Counted from the stretch's first letter, positions 34,820-43,940 are shown. The stretch is DNA of 64,000 bases from Nostocoides sp. HKS02 (GCF_009707485.1 NZ_CP046121.1:2480001-2544000); one strand, 5' to 3'. Numbers and translations are program-made. Notes: generated from the sequence alone by a model not told the origin.

Positions 34820-35255
34820 GGATGCTGCCCTGAGGGTTCCTTGTGGGATCGCCCAGAGCAACGACGGGAAAGACTACCGGCATACCCCCTCCCCCACGAA
34901 ATTGGGTCGGAGGAGCGCCAGCGCGCCCTAGCCGGCCCCTCGGACCGGCTCTCCAGCGCCTCCTCGGCGGCCCCGACGGGCGCCACCCGAATCCGCAAGA
35001 AACACACCACGATTCGGACGGCTTCTTGCAAGGCTTGCAAGAAGCCGTCAGTCGCAGCGGCCTTACCGACAGGTTGTGAGCGGATTCACGAGCGTTCTCA
35101 GCCTCTCGCGGTACCGGCCACCACCGGCCCCGGCGTACCGTGACCAGATCAGTAGCGTTCACCATGTGGACATCCATGGAATCCACGTCGCGTGAACGTT
35201 TCACCTCACTGCTCCGGGGACCAGCCATATCCGGACGAAAGGGACGGCCGATCAC
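34820..35255. other. 436-bp regulatory region before pckG
   Basis: No coding frame is convincing. It contains a 33-bp palindromic element (35017-35049) and the pckG promoter region. Several AT-richer patches (e.g. 35155-35200, with CGTTCAC...GTGAACG) suggest further regulator sites. Confidence 0.6.
35017..35049. promoter_or_regulatory. 15-bp perfect inverted repeat with 3-base loop, containing two CTTGCAAG palindromes
   Basis: Left arm 35017-35031 and right arm 35035-35049 are exact complements. The centre holds two copies of the 8-bp palindrome CTTGCAAG separated by one base. It lies about 207 bases upstream of pckG. It has the look of a double regulator site (LacI-type regulators of sugar genes in actinobacteria often use TTGCAA cores) or of a very stable hairpin without a U-tract. 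Confidence 0.55.
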
Positions 35256-37091
35256 ATGACGACCGAGGCGACGAAGACCGACCAGCGCGCAGGGGGCACG
35301 ACGCACGCCCGCCTTCAGGCTTGGGTCGACGAGGTGGCCGCTCTGACCACTCCTGACCAGATCGAGTGGGTGACCGGCTCCGACCAGGAGTGGACGCGCT
35401 TGACCGACAAGCTCGTCGAGGCCGGCACGTTCGTGCGCCTCAACGAGGAGAAGAAGCCCAACAGCTTCTACGCCGCCTCCGACCCGACCGACGTCGCCCG
35501 GGTCGAGGACCGCACCTACATCTGTTCGGTGGACGAGAAGGACTGCGGGCCCACCAACAACTGGATGGACCCGAACGAGATGAAGGACCTCATGCGCGGG
35601 CTCTACGCCGGCTGCATGAAGGGCCGCACGATGTACGTCATCCCCTTCGTCATGGGCCACCTGAACGCCGAGAACCCCATGTTCGGCGTTGAGATCACCG
35701 ACTCCGAGTACGTCGTCGTGTCGATGCGCGTCATGGCTCGCACCGGGGTCAACGTGCTGCGGCGCATCGAGGAGCTCGGCGAGGACGCGAAGTACGTCCC
35801 GGCGCTGCACTCCGTCGGAGCCCCGCTCGAGCCCGGTCAGCAGGACGTGAAGTGGCCGTGCAACCCCGAGAAGTACATCGTGCAGTTCCCCGAGGAGCGC
35901 ATGATCTGGTCCTTCGGGTCCGGCTACGGCGGCAACGCCCTGCTCGGCAAGAAGTGCTACTCGCTGCGCATCGCCAGCGTCATGGCTCGCGACGAGGGCT
36001 GGCTGGCCGAGCACATGCTCATCCTCAAGCTCATCTCGCCCGAGAATCAGGTCTACTACGTCGCGGCCGCGTTCCCGAGCGCCTGCGGCAAGACCAACCT
36101 CGCCATGCTCGCCCCCACCATCCCGGGCTGGAAGGTCGAGACCCTCGGCGACGACATCGCCTGGATGCGCTTCGGCGAGGACGGCCGGCTGTATGCCGTG
36201 AACCCCGAGTTCGGCTTCTTCGGCGTCGCCCCCGGCACCAACGAGAAGACCAACCCGAACGCGATGCGCACCATCGAGAAGGGCAACTCGGTCTTCACCA
36301 ATGTCGCCCTGACCGACGACGGCGACGTGTGGTGGGAGGGTCTGGAGAACGAGCCCGCCCACGCCACGAGCTGGAAGGGCCTCGACTGGACCCCCGACGA
36401 CGCCGAGCTCTCCAGCCACGCCAACAGCCGCTACTGCACCCCCATCGAGCAGTGCCCGATCCTGGCTGACGAGTACAACGACCCCAAGGGCGTGCCGATC
36501 TCGGCGATCTTCTTCGGTGGTCGCCGCAAGACGACGGTCCCCCTGGTGACCGAGTCTCGCGACTGGGTCCACGGCACCTTCATGGGCGCCACCCTCTCGT
36601 CCGAGACCACGGCCGCCGCGACCGGGGCCGTGGGCGTCGTGCGCCGCGACCCGATGGCGATGCTGCCGTTCATCGGCTACAACGCCGGTGACTACTTCCA
36701 GCACTGGATCAACGTGGGCAAGGACGCCGACGCGGCCAAGCTGCCCAAGATCTTCTACGTCAACTGGTTCCGTCGCGACGCCGATGGTGGCTTCCTCTGG
36801 CCGGGCTTCGGCGAGAACAGCCGGGTGCTCAAGTGGGCCATCGAACGCATCGAGGGCAAGGCCGCCGCGATCGAGACCCCCATCGGTCACGTCCCGACGC
36901 TCGAGTCACTCGACACCGACGGTCTCGACATGAGCGACGCCGACATCGCCGCGGCCCTCAAGGTCGACCCCGAGGAGTGGAAGGCCGAGATCCCCCAGAT
37001 CGAGGAGTGGTTCGCCAAGTTCGGCGAGACGCTGCCCACCCAGCTGCGGATCGAGCTCGACGGCCTGAAGGCGCGCCTCGGCGTCGAGTGA
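35256..37091 (+). CDS. pckG: Phosphoenolpyruvate carboxykinase (GTP)
   Basis: 611 residues, full length for GTP-PEPCK. The P-loop [11 protein letters not shown] is at about residues 275-285. The metal and PEP site regions ([37 protein letters not shown]) and [13 protein letters not shown] are intact. Converts oxaloacetate to PEP with GTP; first step of gluconeogenesis, cytosolic. ATG 35256; single gene ended by a strong terminator. Confidence 0.97.
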   Translation: MTTEATKTDQRAGGTTHARLQAWVDEVAALTTPDQIEWVTGSDQEWTRLTDKLVEAGTFVRLNEEKKPNSFYAASDPTDVARVEDRTYICSVDEKDCGPTNNWMDPNEMKDLMRGLYAGCMKGRTMYVIPFVMGHLNAENPMFGVEITDSEYVVVSMRVMARTGVNVLRRIEELGEDAKYVPALHSVGAPLEPGQQDVKWPCNPEKYIVQFPEERMIWSFGSGYGGNALLGKKCYSLRIASVMARDEGWLAEHMLILKLISPENQVYYVAAAFPSACGKTNLAMLAPTIPGWKVETLGDDIAWMRFGEDGRLYAVNPEFGFFGVAPGTNEKTNPNAMRTIEKGNSVFTNVALTDDGDVWWEGLENEPAHATSWKGLDWTPDDAELSSHANSRYCTPIEQCPILADEYNDPKGVPISAIFFGGRRKTTVPLVTESRDWVHGTFMGATLSSETTAAATGAVGVVRRDPMAMLPFIGYNAGDYFQHWINVGKDADAAKLPKIFYVNWFRRDADGGFLWPGFGENSRVLKWAIERIEGKAAAIETPIGHVPTLESLDTDGLDMSDADIAAALKVDPEEWKAEIPQIEEWFAKFGETLPTQLRIELDGLKARLGVE

Positions 37092-37121
37092 CCCACGCGT
37101 GTGCCACCCAGCGGCACACCT

Positions 37122-37158
37122 CGAAAGGCCCGGAACCGATGCGGTTCCGGGCCTTTCG
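37122..37158 (+). terminator. pckG terminator
   Basis: Perfect 16-bp arms (37122-37137 and 37143-37158) with loop GATGC, 30 bases after the pckG stop. Confidence 0.9.
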
Positions 37159-37172
37159 GCATACTCGGCTTC

Positions 37173-38666
37173 ATGGCACCCAGTGGCTCGACACACAGTG
37201 GCTCGACACACAGTGGCGTGGTCTTTCCCGCGGTCGACGGGAAGCGGAGCACGTCAGCGCTCGGCCGGGCCGTCGTGGCCGACGCGCTCCGCGGGGTCGA
37301 CCCGGTCGGAGCCCAGGCAGCCGAACGTGAGACGACGTGGCGCCAGGGGTACCTCGCCCACTTCCGCCGGATGGTCGAGGCCGGTCTGCTCCGCGACGGC
37401 GACGCCGCCGTGGATGTCGCGCGGGCAGGGCTGGAGTCGCTGCACGCTCGCATGCTGGCGACCACGCCCGACGGCGAGGTGCCGGTAGCCGAGCTGTTCG
37501 CCGCTGGTGACGGTGCCGCGCTCGAGACGGCGACCGTGCGTGGCACCGGGGACCGGGCGACGGAGCTGAGCCTGCCGTTCCACGGGACGCGGCTGCGCGG
37601 CGACGCCCTGCACCGACAGCTCGACGACTGGTCCGCGCGCGGCATCCTCGAGCCCTCCGCCGCCGAGGCCGTGCGGACCGTCATGGCCAACCCGGACTGG
37701 CTCGACCTCTCCGACCATCGCCTCGTGGTGCTCGGCGCCGGCGCCGAGATGGGTCCGCTGCGGGCCGTCCTGTCGTGGGGTGGTGACGTCATCGGGATCG
37801 ACCTGCCCCGTCCGGATATCTGGAAGCGCGTGCTCGAGGTCGCGGGCGCGTCGGCCGGCACGCTCCACCTGCCCGTCCAGCGGGGCTCGATCTGGTCGGC
37901 CGGCGACCTCGCCACCCACGCGGGCGCCGACCTGCTGCACGGCCTGCCAGCCGTCGCCGACTGGCTCACCGGCCTCAGCGGTCCGCTCGTGCTGGGCAAC
38001 TACGTGTATGCCGATGGCGCCACCAATGTTCGCGTGTCCACCGCGGTCGACGCGCTGAGCGCGGAGCTCCTGGGCCGTCGCGACGACGTGGCGCTGGCGT
38101 TCCTCGCGACGCCGACCGACGTGTTCGCCGTGCCAGCCGAGGCGGTCGAGCAGTCCACACGCAACTACCGCAACCCCTCGGCGGCGATGCGGCTCGCCCG
38201 CCCGGCAGTCCGGACGGTGAGCGGTGGGCGACTCCTACGGCGCAACTACGCGCCCGGCTCCGAGCCCGGCATCAACGACAGCCTGGTGGCGCAGCAGGGC
38301 CCGAACTACGCCCTGGCCAAACGGCTACAGCGCTGGCGCGCCACCGTCGCCCGGCGCGAGGGTGTCACGGTCTCCCTCAACGTCGCACCGCCGACCCGCA
38401 CCCGGTCCGTCGTGAAGAACCGGGCGTTGGCCAGTGCGTACGCCGGAGCGCACCGGTTCGGCATCGAGGTCTTCGAACCCGCTACGAGCAACACGCTGAT
38501 GGCCGCCCTGCTGGTCCACGACCTACGGACCAGTTCCGAGCCGACCACCCCCTGGCGCGAGGAAGCACGAGGCGCGGTCCACGGCGGGCTCTGGCGCACG
38601 GCATACGCACCGCGCAGCGCGCTGGGACTCGCGGTGGTCATCGGGCTGGGCTCCGCGCGTACGTGA
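37173..38666 (+). CDS. Conserved hypothetical protein with Rossmann-like motif
   Basis: 497 residues from ATG 37173. Begins with a repeat-encoded SGSTHSGSTHSG stretch, then a large soluble protein with one dinucleotide-fold motif in the middle (RLVVLGAGAEMGPLRAVLSWGGDVIGIDL). No known catalytic set recognised. It may bind NAD or SAM. A C-terminal hydrophobic stretch (ALGLAVVIGLG) is short. Stands alone between the pckG terminator and the universal stress gene, on which it converges. Confidence 0.75.
   Translation: MAPSGSTHSGSTHSGVVFPAVDGKRSTSALGRAVVADALRGVDPVGAQAAERETTWRQGYLAHFRRMVEAGLLRDGDAAVDVARAGLESLHARMLATTPDGEVPVAELFAAGDGAALETATVRGTGDRATELSLPFHGTRLRGDALHRQLDDWSARGILEPSAAEAVRTVMANPDWLDLSDHRLVVLGAGAEMGPLRAVLSWGGDVIGIDLPRPDIWKRVLEVAGASAGTLHLPVQRGSIWSAGDLATHAGADLLHGLPAVADWLTGLSGPLVLGNYVYADGATNVRVSTAVDALSAELLGRRDDVALAFLATPTDVFAVPAEAVEQSTRNYRNPSAAMRLARPAVRTVSGGRLLRRNYAPGSEPGINDSLVAQQGPNYALAKRLQRWRATVARREGVTVSLNVAPPTRTRSVVKNRALASAYAGAHRFGIEVFEPATSNTLMAALLVHDLRTSSEPTTPWREEARGAVHGGLWRTAYAPRSALGLAVVIGLGSART
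37181..37217 (+). repeat. 15-bp tandem repeat in the N-terminus of the Rossmann-like gene
   Basis: Two full copies of CAGTGGCTCGACACA plus a partial third copy, in frame, encode SGSTH repeats immediately after the initiator Met-Ala-Pro. Confidence 0.9.
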
Positions 38667-38687
38667 GCACGGAGCCCAGCCCTGTCC

Positions 38688-39095
38688 TCAGCTCGCTCCC
38701 GCCGCCTTGACGGCCGGGACCGCGCAGGGCGCGTCGAGCAAGATCTGTTGGGCGGTGCTGCCCATGAACAGCTTCCCCACCGGAGAGCGCCGACGCAGCC
38801 CGATGACGATCAGCTCGGCGTCGTGGTCGACCGCGATCCGCAGGATCTCCTCTGCTGCCGCCAAGCCACCCGTGGGCTGGAGGACCTCGTGCTCGACCCC
38901 GGCCCCGGCGAGCTCGGCATCGATCGCCTCGAGGTCCTGAGGGGTGGCGAAGCTCGGCTTGGCGTAGTTGCCCGACTCTCCGGTGTTCACCACGACCAAG
39001 CGTGCGCCCCGCAGCAACGACTCGCTCTTGGCCCGTTCGAGCGCGGCCACCCCCTCTGGGCTGGGGATGTACCCGACCACGATGGTGACGCTCAT
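38688..39095 (-). CDS. Universal stress protein (UspA domain)
   Basis: 135 residues: N-terminal VTIVVGYIPSPEG, and the ATP-binding glycine pattern GLRRRSPVGKLFMGSTAQ near the C-terminus followed by CAVPAVKA. Probably ATP-binding USP. It overlaps the ABC ATPase gene by 4 bases, so it is the last gene of the sugar-import operon, which is an unusual companion. Confidence 0.92.
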   Translation of the reverse strand: MSVTIVVGYIPSPEGVAALERAKSESLLRGARLVVVNTGESGNYAKPSFATPQDLEAIDAELAGAGVEHEVLQPTGGLAAAEEILRIAVDHDAELIVIGLRRRSPVGKLFMGSTAQQILLDAPCAVPAVKAAGAS

Positions 39096-39925
39096 GACGC
39101 GGGCTCTAGTCGCGTCGCTCCGGTCATGATCGCCACGCCCTCACCCATGTCGTGCGACTGCGGGGTGATCACGCCGGCACAGCCACCCAGCCGCTGGATG
39201 TGGATGCGGTCGGCCGCCTCCCACACGTGCGGCATGTTGTGGCTGATGAGGATGACGGCAAGGCCGTTGTCACGCAGCTGCTTGACCATGTCGAGCACCA
39301 TCCCGGACTCCTTCACCCCGAGCGCGGCCGTGGGCTCGTCGAGGACGACCACCTTGCTCCCGAACGCGGCGGCGCGCGCCACGGCCACAGCCTGGCGCTG
39401 ACCTCCGGACAGCGTCTCGACCGCCTGACCCATGTTCTGGATCGTCTGGATGCCGAGGTTCTGCACCGACTCGCCCGCCCGCTTCTTCATGCCGCCCTTG
39501 TCGAGCATGCGGAACACCGAGCCGAGCACGCCCGGTCGCCGCTCCTCCCGAGCGAGGTAGAGGTTGCTCGCGATGTCGAGGGCGGGGATCACCGCCAGCT
39601 GCTGGTAGACCGTCTCGATCCCGTGCTCACGGGAGTCCTGCGGCCGCCGGAAGCTGACCTCCTTGCCCTCCATCGAGATCGTCCCGGAGTTCGGCACGTA
39701 CGCACCGGTGAGGCACTTGATGAGCGTGGACTTGCCCGCCCCGTTGTCGCCGATGACCGCGAGCACCTCACCCCGGTAGAGGTCAAGGTTCACCCCGTCG
39801 AGACCGACGACGCGGCCGAAGGTGATGACGAGGTCCCGGGCGCTCAGGATCGGCTCGGCGTCGTAGATGTGCTGCTTGCCCGCCGGGATCGCGTCGAGCG
39901 CCAGCGGGAGCTTGGTGACCGTCAT
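39092..39925 (-). CDS. Sugar ABC transporter ATP-binding protein (FrcA/RbsA-like, single cassette)
   Basis: 277 residues with one cassette: Walker A GDNGAGKSTL, Q-loop VYQQLAV, signature LSGGQRQAVAVARA, Walker B VVVLDEPTAALG and switch His (LISHNMPHV). Single-domain ATPases of this kind pair with RbsC-like permeases in fructose/ribose-type (CUT2) importers. ATG 39925 overlaps the permease stop. Confidence 0.93.
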   Translation of the reverse strand: MTVTKLPLALDAIPAGKQHIYDAEPILSARDLVITFGRVVGLDGVNLDLYRGEVLAVIGDNGAGKSTLIKCLTGAYVPNSGTISMEGKEVSFRRPQDSREHGIETVYQQLAVIPALDIASNLYLAREERRPGVLGSVFRMLDKGGMKKRAGESVQNLGIQTIQNMGQAVETLSGGQRQAVAVARAAAFGSKVVVLDEPTAALGVKESGMVLDMVKQLRDNGLAVILISHNMPHVWEAADRIHIQRLGGCAGVITPQSHDMGEGVAIMTGATRLEPAS

Positions 39926-40944
39926 GACCGCACCTTCCTGATCCACTGGTCGATCGACACGGCCAGGATGACCAGGATGCCGATGGCGAGGACGCGCCAC
40001 TGGGTGTTGACACCCGCGAGCGAGAGCCCGAAGGCGAACGCCTGGACGATGAGCGCGCCGATGAGTGTGCCCACCAACCGCCCGCGACCACCGAACAGGC
40101 TCGTGCCGCCGATGACCACAGCGGTGATGCTGTTGAGGTTGGCGTCGGTGATGGCGTTGGGTGAGGCCGCGCCGGCGCGGCCGATGTTGACCCAGGCGGC
40201 GATGCCGTAGATGAGGCCCGCGACCGTGTAGACCTGCAGGAGGACGCGCTTGGCGGGAACGCCGGAAAGGCGCGCGGACTCGGCGTCGTCACCGACGGCA
40301 TACACGTAGCGGCCCCAGGCGGTCTGGCTCAGCACGAACGTGAAGACCACGTACAGCAGCACCACGACCACGATTCCCCAGGTCAACCGGAAACCGCCGA
40401 CGCCGAAGCCGTTGCCCAGCACGTTGAGGACGTCCGGCAGGTGCTCACCCTGGATGTCTTGACCCCCGGAGTAGAGCAGGGCGATGGCGGTGAAGATGCT
40501 CAGGGTGCCCAGGGTGACGATGAACGGCGGCAGGTTGAGGCGGGTCACCAGCGCCCCGTTGAGGAATCCCGCAGCCACCGCCAGCAGGAGGCCGATCCCG
40601 AGGGCAAGGACGCCGTTCATGCCGCCGTCCTTGGCCAGGGTCGCCATGACCATCGCCGACAAGATGGCGATCGCGCCAACCGAGAGATCGATGCCGGCCG
40701 TGAGGATGACCAGCGTCTGGCCGACGGCGAGCGCGGCGACGACAGCGGTCTGCTGGAGCAGCACCGACTGGGCACTGGGCTGGGCGAACCGGGGGTTGAT
40801 GATCGCGAACGCGATGAAGCTCAGGATCAGCAGGAACAGCGGGCTCAGGTACGGATACCCGTGCAGCAGGTGCTGCACTCGCTGGAGCGGGCTCTGCTGC
40901 CGCCGAGCGAACTCAGCGGCAGCAGAGGGCGTGGTGGTTGCCAT
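39922..40944 (-). CDS. Sugar ABC transporter permease (CUT2, RbsC-like)
   Basis: 340 residues, about ten helices, with the family patterns GIDLSVGAIAILSAMV, LPPFIVTLGTL and GAASPNAITDANLNSITAVVIGGTSLFGGRG (the EAA-like loop contacting the ATPase). Inner membrane. Confidence 0.95.
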   Translation of the reverse strand: MATTTPSAAAEFARRQQSPLQRVQHLLHGYPYLSPLFLLILSFIAFAIINPRFAQPSAQSVLLQQTAVVAALAVGQTLVILTAGIDLSVGAIAILSAMVMATLAKDGGMNGVLALGIGLLLAVAAGFLNGALVTRLNLPPFIVTLGTLSIFTAIALLYSGGQDIQGEHLPDVLNVLGNGFGVGGFRLTWGIVVVVLLYVVFTFVLSQTAWGRYVYAVGDDAESARLSGVPAKRVLLQVYTVAGLIYGIAAWVNIGRAGAASPNAITDANLNSITAVVIGGTSLFGGRGRLVGTLIGALIVQAFAFGLSLAGVNTQWRVLAIGILVILAVSIDQWIRKVRS

Positions 40945-40948
40945 TGGT

Positions 40949-42031
40949 TCAGTTGCCCCAGCAGAGCGAGCTGCCCTTGGTGGAGTCGATGCTCTCGACC
41001 CCGCTCACCGGCTTGTCCGTCACGAGGGCCACGCCGGTGTTGTAGAAGTCGAGACCGGGAGAGGTCTTCGGCTTCTCGCCACCGCGGGCGATCTTCGCGA
41101 TCGCCTCCATCCCCAACGTCGCCATCTTCAGCGGGTACTGCTGGGCGGTCGCCCCGATCACGCCATCCTTGACCGACTTGACGCCGGCGCAGCCACCGTC
41201 GACCGACACCATGAGTGCCGTCTTGCCCGCTGCCTTGAGGGCGGCGTCCGCCCCGACCGCGGTCGGCTCGTTGATCGTGTAGACGACGTTGATGTTCGGG
41301 TTCTTGGCCAGGCACTTCTCCATCGCGCTGCGCCCGCCGTCGGCGGCACCCTGGCCGGCCTCGTTGCAGACGATCGTGTAGTCGCCACCCTTGCCACCGG
41401 TGTACTTGCCCGTGGGGGCCTCGTCACCGTTCTTCTTGGGGTCCTTGACGTCGATGCCCATGCCCTCGAGGAATCCCTGGTCGCGGTTGTAGTCGACCGA
41501 GACGATCTTGTCGTTGAACAGGTCGAGCAGGGCGATCACGGCCGGCTTGCCCGCGAGCTGGGCAGCAGCCCACTGCCCGTCGAGCTTGCCCGCCGCGCGG
41601 TTGTCGGTGGCGAACGTGATGTCGACCGTGTTGGCCGGGTCGGGCGGAGTGTCCAGCGCGATGACGTACAGGCCGGCATCTCGCGCCTTCTTGATCGCCG
41701 AGTTCACCCCGTTGCTCATGGGCGTGATGATGATGCCCTTGTCGCCGCGGGCGATGGAGTCCTCGATCGCGGTGATCTGGCCGGCGTCGTCGCCTTCCTG
41801 CTTGCCTGAGGCCACCGTGAGGTCGACCTTGTTCTTGGCCGCATCGGCCTTGGCGCCCTTCTGCATGGCGACGAAGAACGGGTTGGATGAGTCCTTGGTG
41901 ATCAGGGTGACTCCGACGTTGCCGTCGGAGCCCGATCCGGAACCACCGCCACAGGCGGCGAGCGCCAAGGCGGTGGAGGCCACGGCGCTGACCGCGATGA
42001 CCCGACGGAGGCTGGGCGTGATTCGAGACAT
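40949..42031 (-). CDS. Sugar-binding lipoprotein of CUT2 importer (FrcB/RbsB-like)
   Basis: 360 residues with a lipoprotein signal (VIAVSAVASTALALAAC, lipid-modified Cys27) and a type I periplasmic-binding fold (VGVTLITKDSSNPFFVAMQKGA, AIEDSIARGDKGIIITPMS, VYTINEPTAVGADAALKAAG). Delivers a monosaccharide, probably fructose or ribose-like, to the permease. First gene of the operon; a LacI operator lies 35 bases upstream of its ATG. Confidence 0.94.
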   Translation of the reverse strand: MSRITPSLRRVIAVSAVASTALALAACGGGSGSGSDGNVGVTLITKDSSNPFFVAMQKGAKADAAKNKVDLTVASGKQEGDDAGQITAIEDSIARGDKGIIITPMSNGVNSAIKKARDAGLYVIALDTPPDPANTVDITFATDNRAAGKLDGQWAAAQLAGKPAVIALLDLFNDKIVSVDYNRDQGFLEGMGIDVKDPKKNGDEAPTGKYTGGKGGDYTIVCNEAGQGAADGGRSAMEKCLAKNPNINVVYTINEPTAVGADAALKAAGKTALMVSVDGGCAGVKSVKDGVIGATAQQYPLKMATLGMEAIAKIARGGEKPKTSPGLDFYNTGVALVTDKPVSGVESIDSTKGSSLCWGN

Positions 42032-42065
42032 GGTGCTCCCCCTTCTGGCGGCGTCGTGACCGCAC

Positions 42066-42079
42066 TGACAACGTTGTCA
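42066..42079. promoter_or_regulatory. LacI operator O1, perfect palindrome TGACAACGTTGTCA
   Basis: A 14-bp perfect palindrome with a central CG, typical of LacI-family sites, located between the divergent binding-protein and LacI genes. Confidence 0.85.
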
Positions 42080-42136
42080 TTGCCGATGTTGGAGGAGTAC
42101 TTGGCTTCCTGTCAATAGTCCTGTACAAATCTGGAC

Positions 42137-43186
42137 GTGAACGTGACATCGTTGTCAGACCCTGCCGCACGACGCCCACGCGCGACGATGCGCGAGGTGG
42201 CCGCCCTCGCGGGGGTCAGCCTGAAGACGGTCTCGCGGGTCGTCAACGCGGAGCCGGGGGTGTCCCCCGACGTCCGCCAGCGGGTGGAGCGAGCTGTCTT
42301 GCAGCTCGGCTACCGCCACAACCTCGGCGCCAGCAACCTGCGCCGCACCAACGCGCACACCAACACCGTCGGCGCCCTGCTCCAGGACGTGAGCAACAGC
42401 TTCTCCGCCAGCCTGCTGCGCAGCCTCGAGGACACCGCCCATGCGCGCGGAGTGGCCATCCTCGCTTCCAGCCTCGACGAGGAGCCGGACCGGGAGCGGT
42501 CCCTCGTCGCCAACCTCGTCCGCCGCCGGGTCGACGGGCTGGTTCTCATGCCCGCAACCGACCGCCAGGACTACCTCTCCGAGGATCTCCAGAGCGGTCT
42601 GCCGGTGGTCTTCGTGGACCGCCGCCCACAAGGCATCGACGCGGACTCGGTCACCGCCGACAACGTCCTCGGGTCACGCCTTGCCGTTCATCACCTTGTG
42701 GCGCAAGGACATTCGCGCATCGCGTTCCTGGGTGACCTTCCGACGATCCAGACGGCGGCCGATCGCTATCGCGGGTTCGTCGACGGCCTCAGTGATCGGT
42801 CGTTGGTCCTGGAGATGGACCTGGCCATGGGCGGGCTCCGCACCAGCGACGCGGCCCAACAGGCGCTCCTGCACGTGCTCGACGGCGCGCGCCCCCCGAC
42901 CGCGGTCTTCGCCGCGCGCAACTCGCTGGCGGTCGGGGCGGTGCGCGCCCTCCGACAGCGCGGTCTGAGCCACCGGGTCGCCCTGGTCGGCTTCGATGAC
43001 TTCCCCCTGGCCGATGTCCTCGAGCCGGGGTTGACGGTGGTTCGGCAGAACGTCGGCCACATCGGGCGGGAGGTCTCCCGTGCCCTGTTCGCCCGCATCG
43101 ACGGCGACCAGTCACCGCCGCGTCACGTCGTGGTGACCCCCGAGCTCGTGGTCCGGGGATCTGGCGAGATCTCGCCCGCGGCCTGA
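42137..43186 (+). CDS. LacI family repressor of the sugar importer
   Basis: 349 residues: headpiece TMREVAALAGVSLKTVSRVVNAEPGVS, hinge and PBP-like effector domain ending HVVVTPELVVRGSG. Divergent from the CUT2 operon and flanked by two matching operators, so it should repress the importer and itself until a sugar binds. GTG 42137 or GTG 42143 could be the start; the second operator overlaps these codons. Confidence 0.93.
   Translation: MNVTSLSDPAARRPRATMREVAALAGVSLKTVSRVVNAEPGVSPDVRQRVERAVLQLGYRHNLGASNLRRTNAHTNTVGALLQDVSNSFSASLLRSLEDTAHARGVAILASSLDEEPDRERSLVANLVRRRVDGLVLMPATDRQDYLSEDLQSGLPVVFVDRRPQGIDADSVTADNVLGSRLAVHHLVAQGHSRIAFLGDLPTIQTAADRYRGFVDGLSDRSLVLEMDLAMGGLRTSDAAQQALLHVLDGARPPTAVFAARNSLAVGAVRALRQRGLSHRVALVGFDDFPLADVLEPGLTVVRQNVGHIGREVSRALFARIDGDQSPPRHVVVTPELVVRGSGEISPAA
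42144..42157. promoter_or_regulatory. LacI operator O2, TGACATCGTTGTCA, at the repressor start codon
   Basis: It matches O1 in 13 of 14 positions. The centres are 78 bp apart, about 7.5 helical turns. It lies inside or at the start codons of the repressor gene, so binding would block elongation or initiation of the repressor mRNA. Confidence 0.75.
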
Positions 43187-43347
43187 GCCCTCGCACGCTG
43201 CTGCGCCAGCGGGCGAACCGCGCCACACACAGGGATCGCGCTGAAGTCCTTGCCACCCGATGCCGTCCGGCCACCGCTGGCGTATGCCGTTCCCGCGCCT
43301 GCCCGGCGCACCGCGCCCAGCGCCCGGGTCAGGGTCGCGGCGGTCAT
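43123..43347 (-). CDS. Possible 74-residue protein coupled to the small membrane gene
   Basis: A frame from ATG 43347 (MTAATLTRALGAVRRAG...) overlaps the upstream stop as ATGA and has high G/C in third positions for its first 50 codons. Its 3' end runs into the LacI gene on the other strand. No family or motif recognised. It may be real, or a by-product of base composition. Confidence 0.3.
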   Translation of the reverse strand: MTAATLTRALGAVRRAGAGTAYASGGRTASGGKDFSAIPVCGAVRPLAQQRARAQAAGEISPDPRTTSSGVTTT

Positions 43348-43769
43348 GTCGCACCCGGAGCGGCCGGGACCTGCTGTGGCGCCTGCCCCGGTAGCAGCTG
43401 GGGCTGCTGACCTTGGGGCGCCTGGGTCCCAGGGCCGGAACCTGCGCCGGCTGGTCCACCTGGCCCGAAGCCGCCACGCTGGAACTGGCCCTGGTCGCTC
43501 TGCGCCGAGCCCGCCGGCAAGGCCGCCGCAGCAGTGGCTGCCCCCGCAGCCGAGATGCCGATGGCCAGGGCCGCGGCGATCGCGGTCTTGCGTCCCGACC
43601 AGGTCGGTGGGGTGAGCGCCGGCGCCGTGCTCGGAGCCGAGGCGGCGGCGGACGGTCGATCGGGCTCGGCGGCAGGTGCCCGATCCGGCGTCGCGGCATA
43701 CGGCGTGGTCGCGGTCCGCGCCCAGGTGAGGGACGCGGGGTCGTCGGTGGGGTGCGGTTGGCCGGTCAT
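43344..43769 (-). CDS. Small membrane protein with Pro/Gly/Gln-rich extracellular tail
   Basis: 141 residues. An Ala/Pro-rich cytoplasmic N-terminus, one helix (KTAIAAALAIGISAAGAATAAAALP) and a low-complexity tail (GGFGPGGPAGAGSGPGTQAPQGQQPQ). ATG 43769 follows CGGAGG. Divergent from the PhoP-like regulator and sharing its box-containing intergenic region. The tail composition echoes the Gly-rich loop of the GT39 protein in the same locus. Function unknown. Confidence 0.7.
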   Translation of the reverse strand: MTGQPHPTDDPASLTWARTATTPYAATPDRAPAAEPDRPSAAASAPSTAPALTPPTWSGRKTAIAAALAIGISAAGAATAAAALPAGSAQSDQGQFQRGGFGPGGPAGAGSGPGTQAPQGQQPQLLPGQAPQQVPAAPGAT

Positions 43770-43868
43770 CGGGTCCTCCGGGTCGCGAGGTGTCAGCTGT
43801 CTCCACCGACGCTCGGCTCCCCGCCTGTGCGAGCGCTGTGGCACGGGTATCGGGTGGCTGAGGATGAC

Positions 43869-43919
43869 CACAGAGCGCTCACAGGAATCGCACAGGAGTT
43901 CCGAGGGCCCCGCACAAGG
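43869..43919. promoter_or_regulatory. Phased CACAG direct repeats upstream of the PhoP-like gene
   Basis: CACAGAG (43869), CACAGGA (43880), CACAGGA (43891) and CACAAGG (43913) share an 11-bp register (one position, 43902, is empty). The last repeat starts 28 bases before the regulator ATG. Tandem repeats with an 11-bp period are the known binding format of mycobacterial PhoP. Confidence 0.7.
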
Positions 43920-43940
43920 TCGCGGGTGTTTCCTAGGGGT

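Noticed and set aside
35155..35200. CGTTCAC ... GTGAACG inverted repeat around the possible pckG promoter
   Set aside because: Arms are 7 bp and about 30 bp apart with an off-centre inner palindrome; too weak to call an operator separately.
34770..36890. 706-codon minus-strand frame over pckG
   Set aside because: Antisense of a fully conserved PEPCK and it runs through a tRNA gene.
37181..37217. CRISPR-like repeat
   Set aside because: It is a short in-frame tandem repeat without spacers; same conclusion for the 8-bp tandem at 31253.
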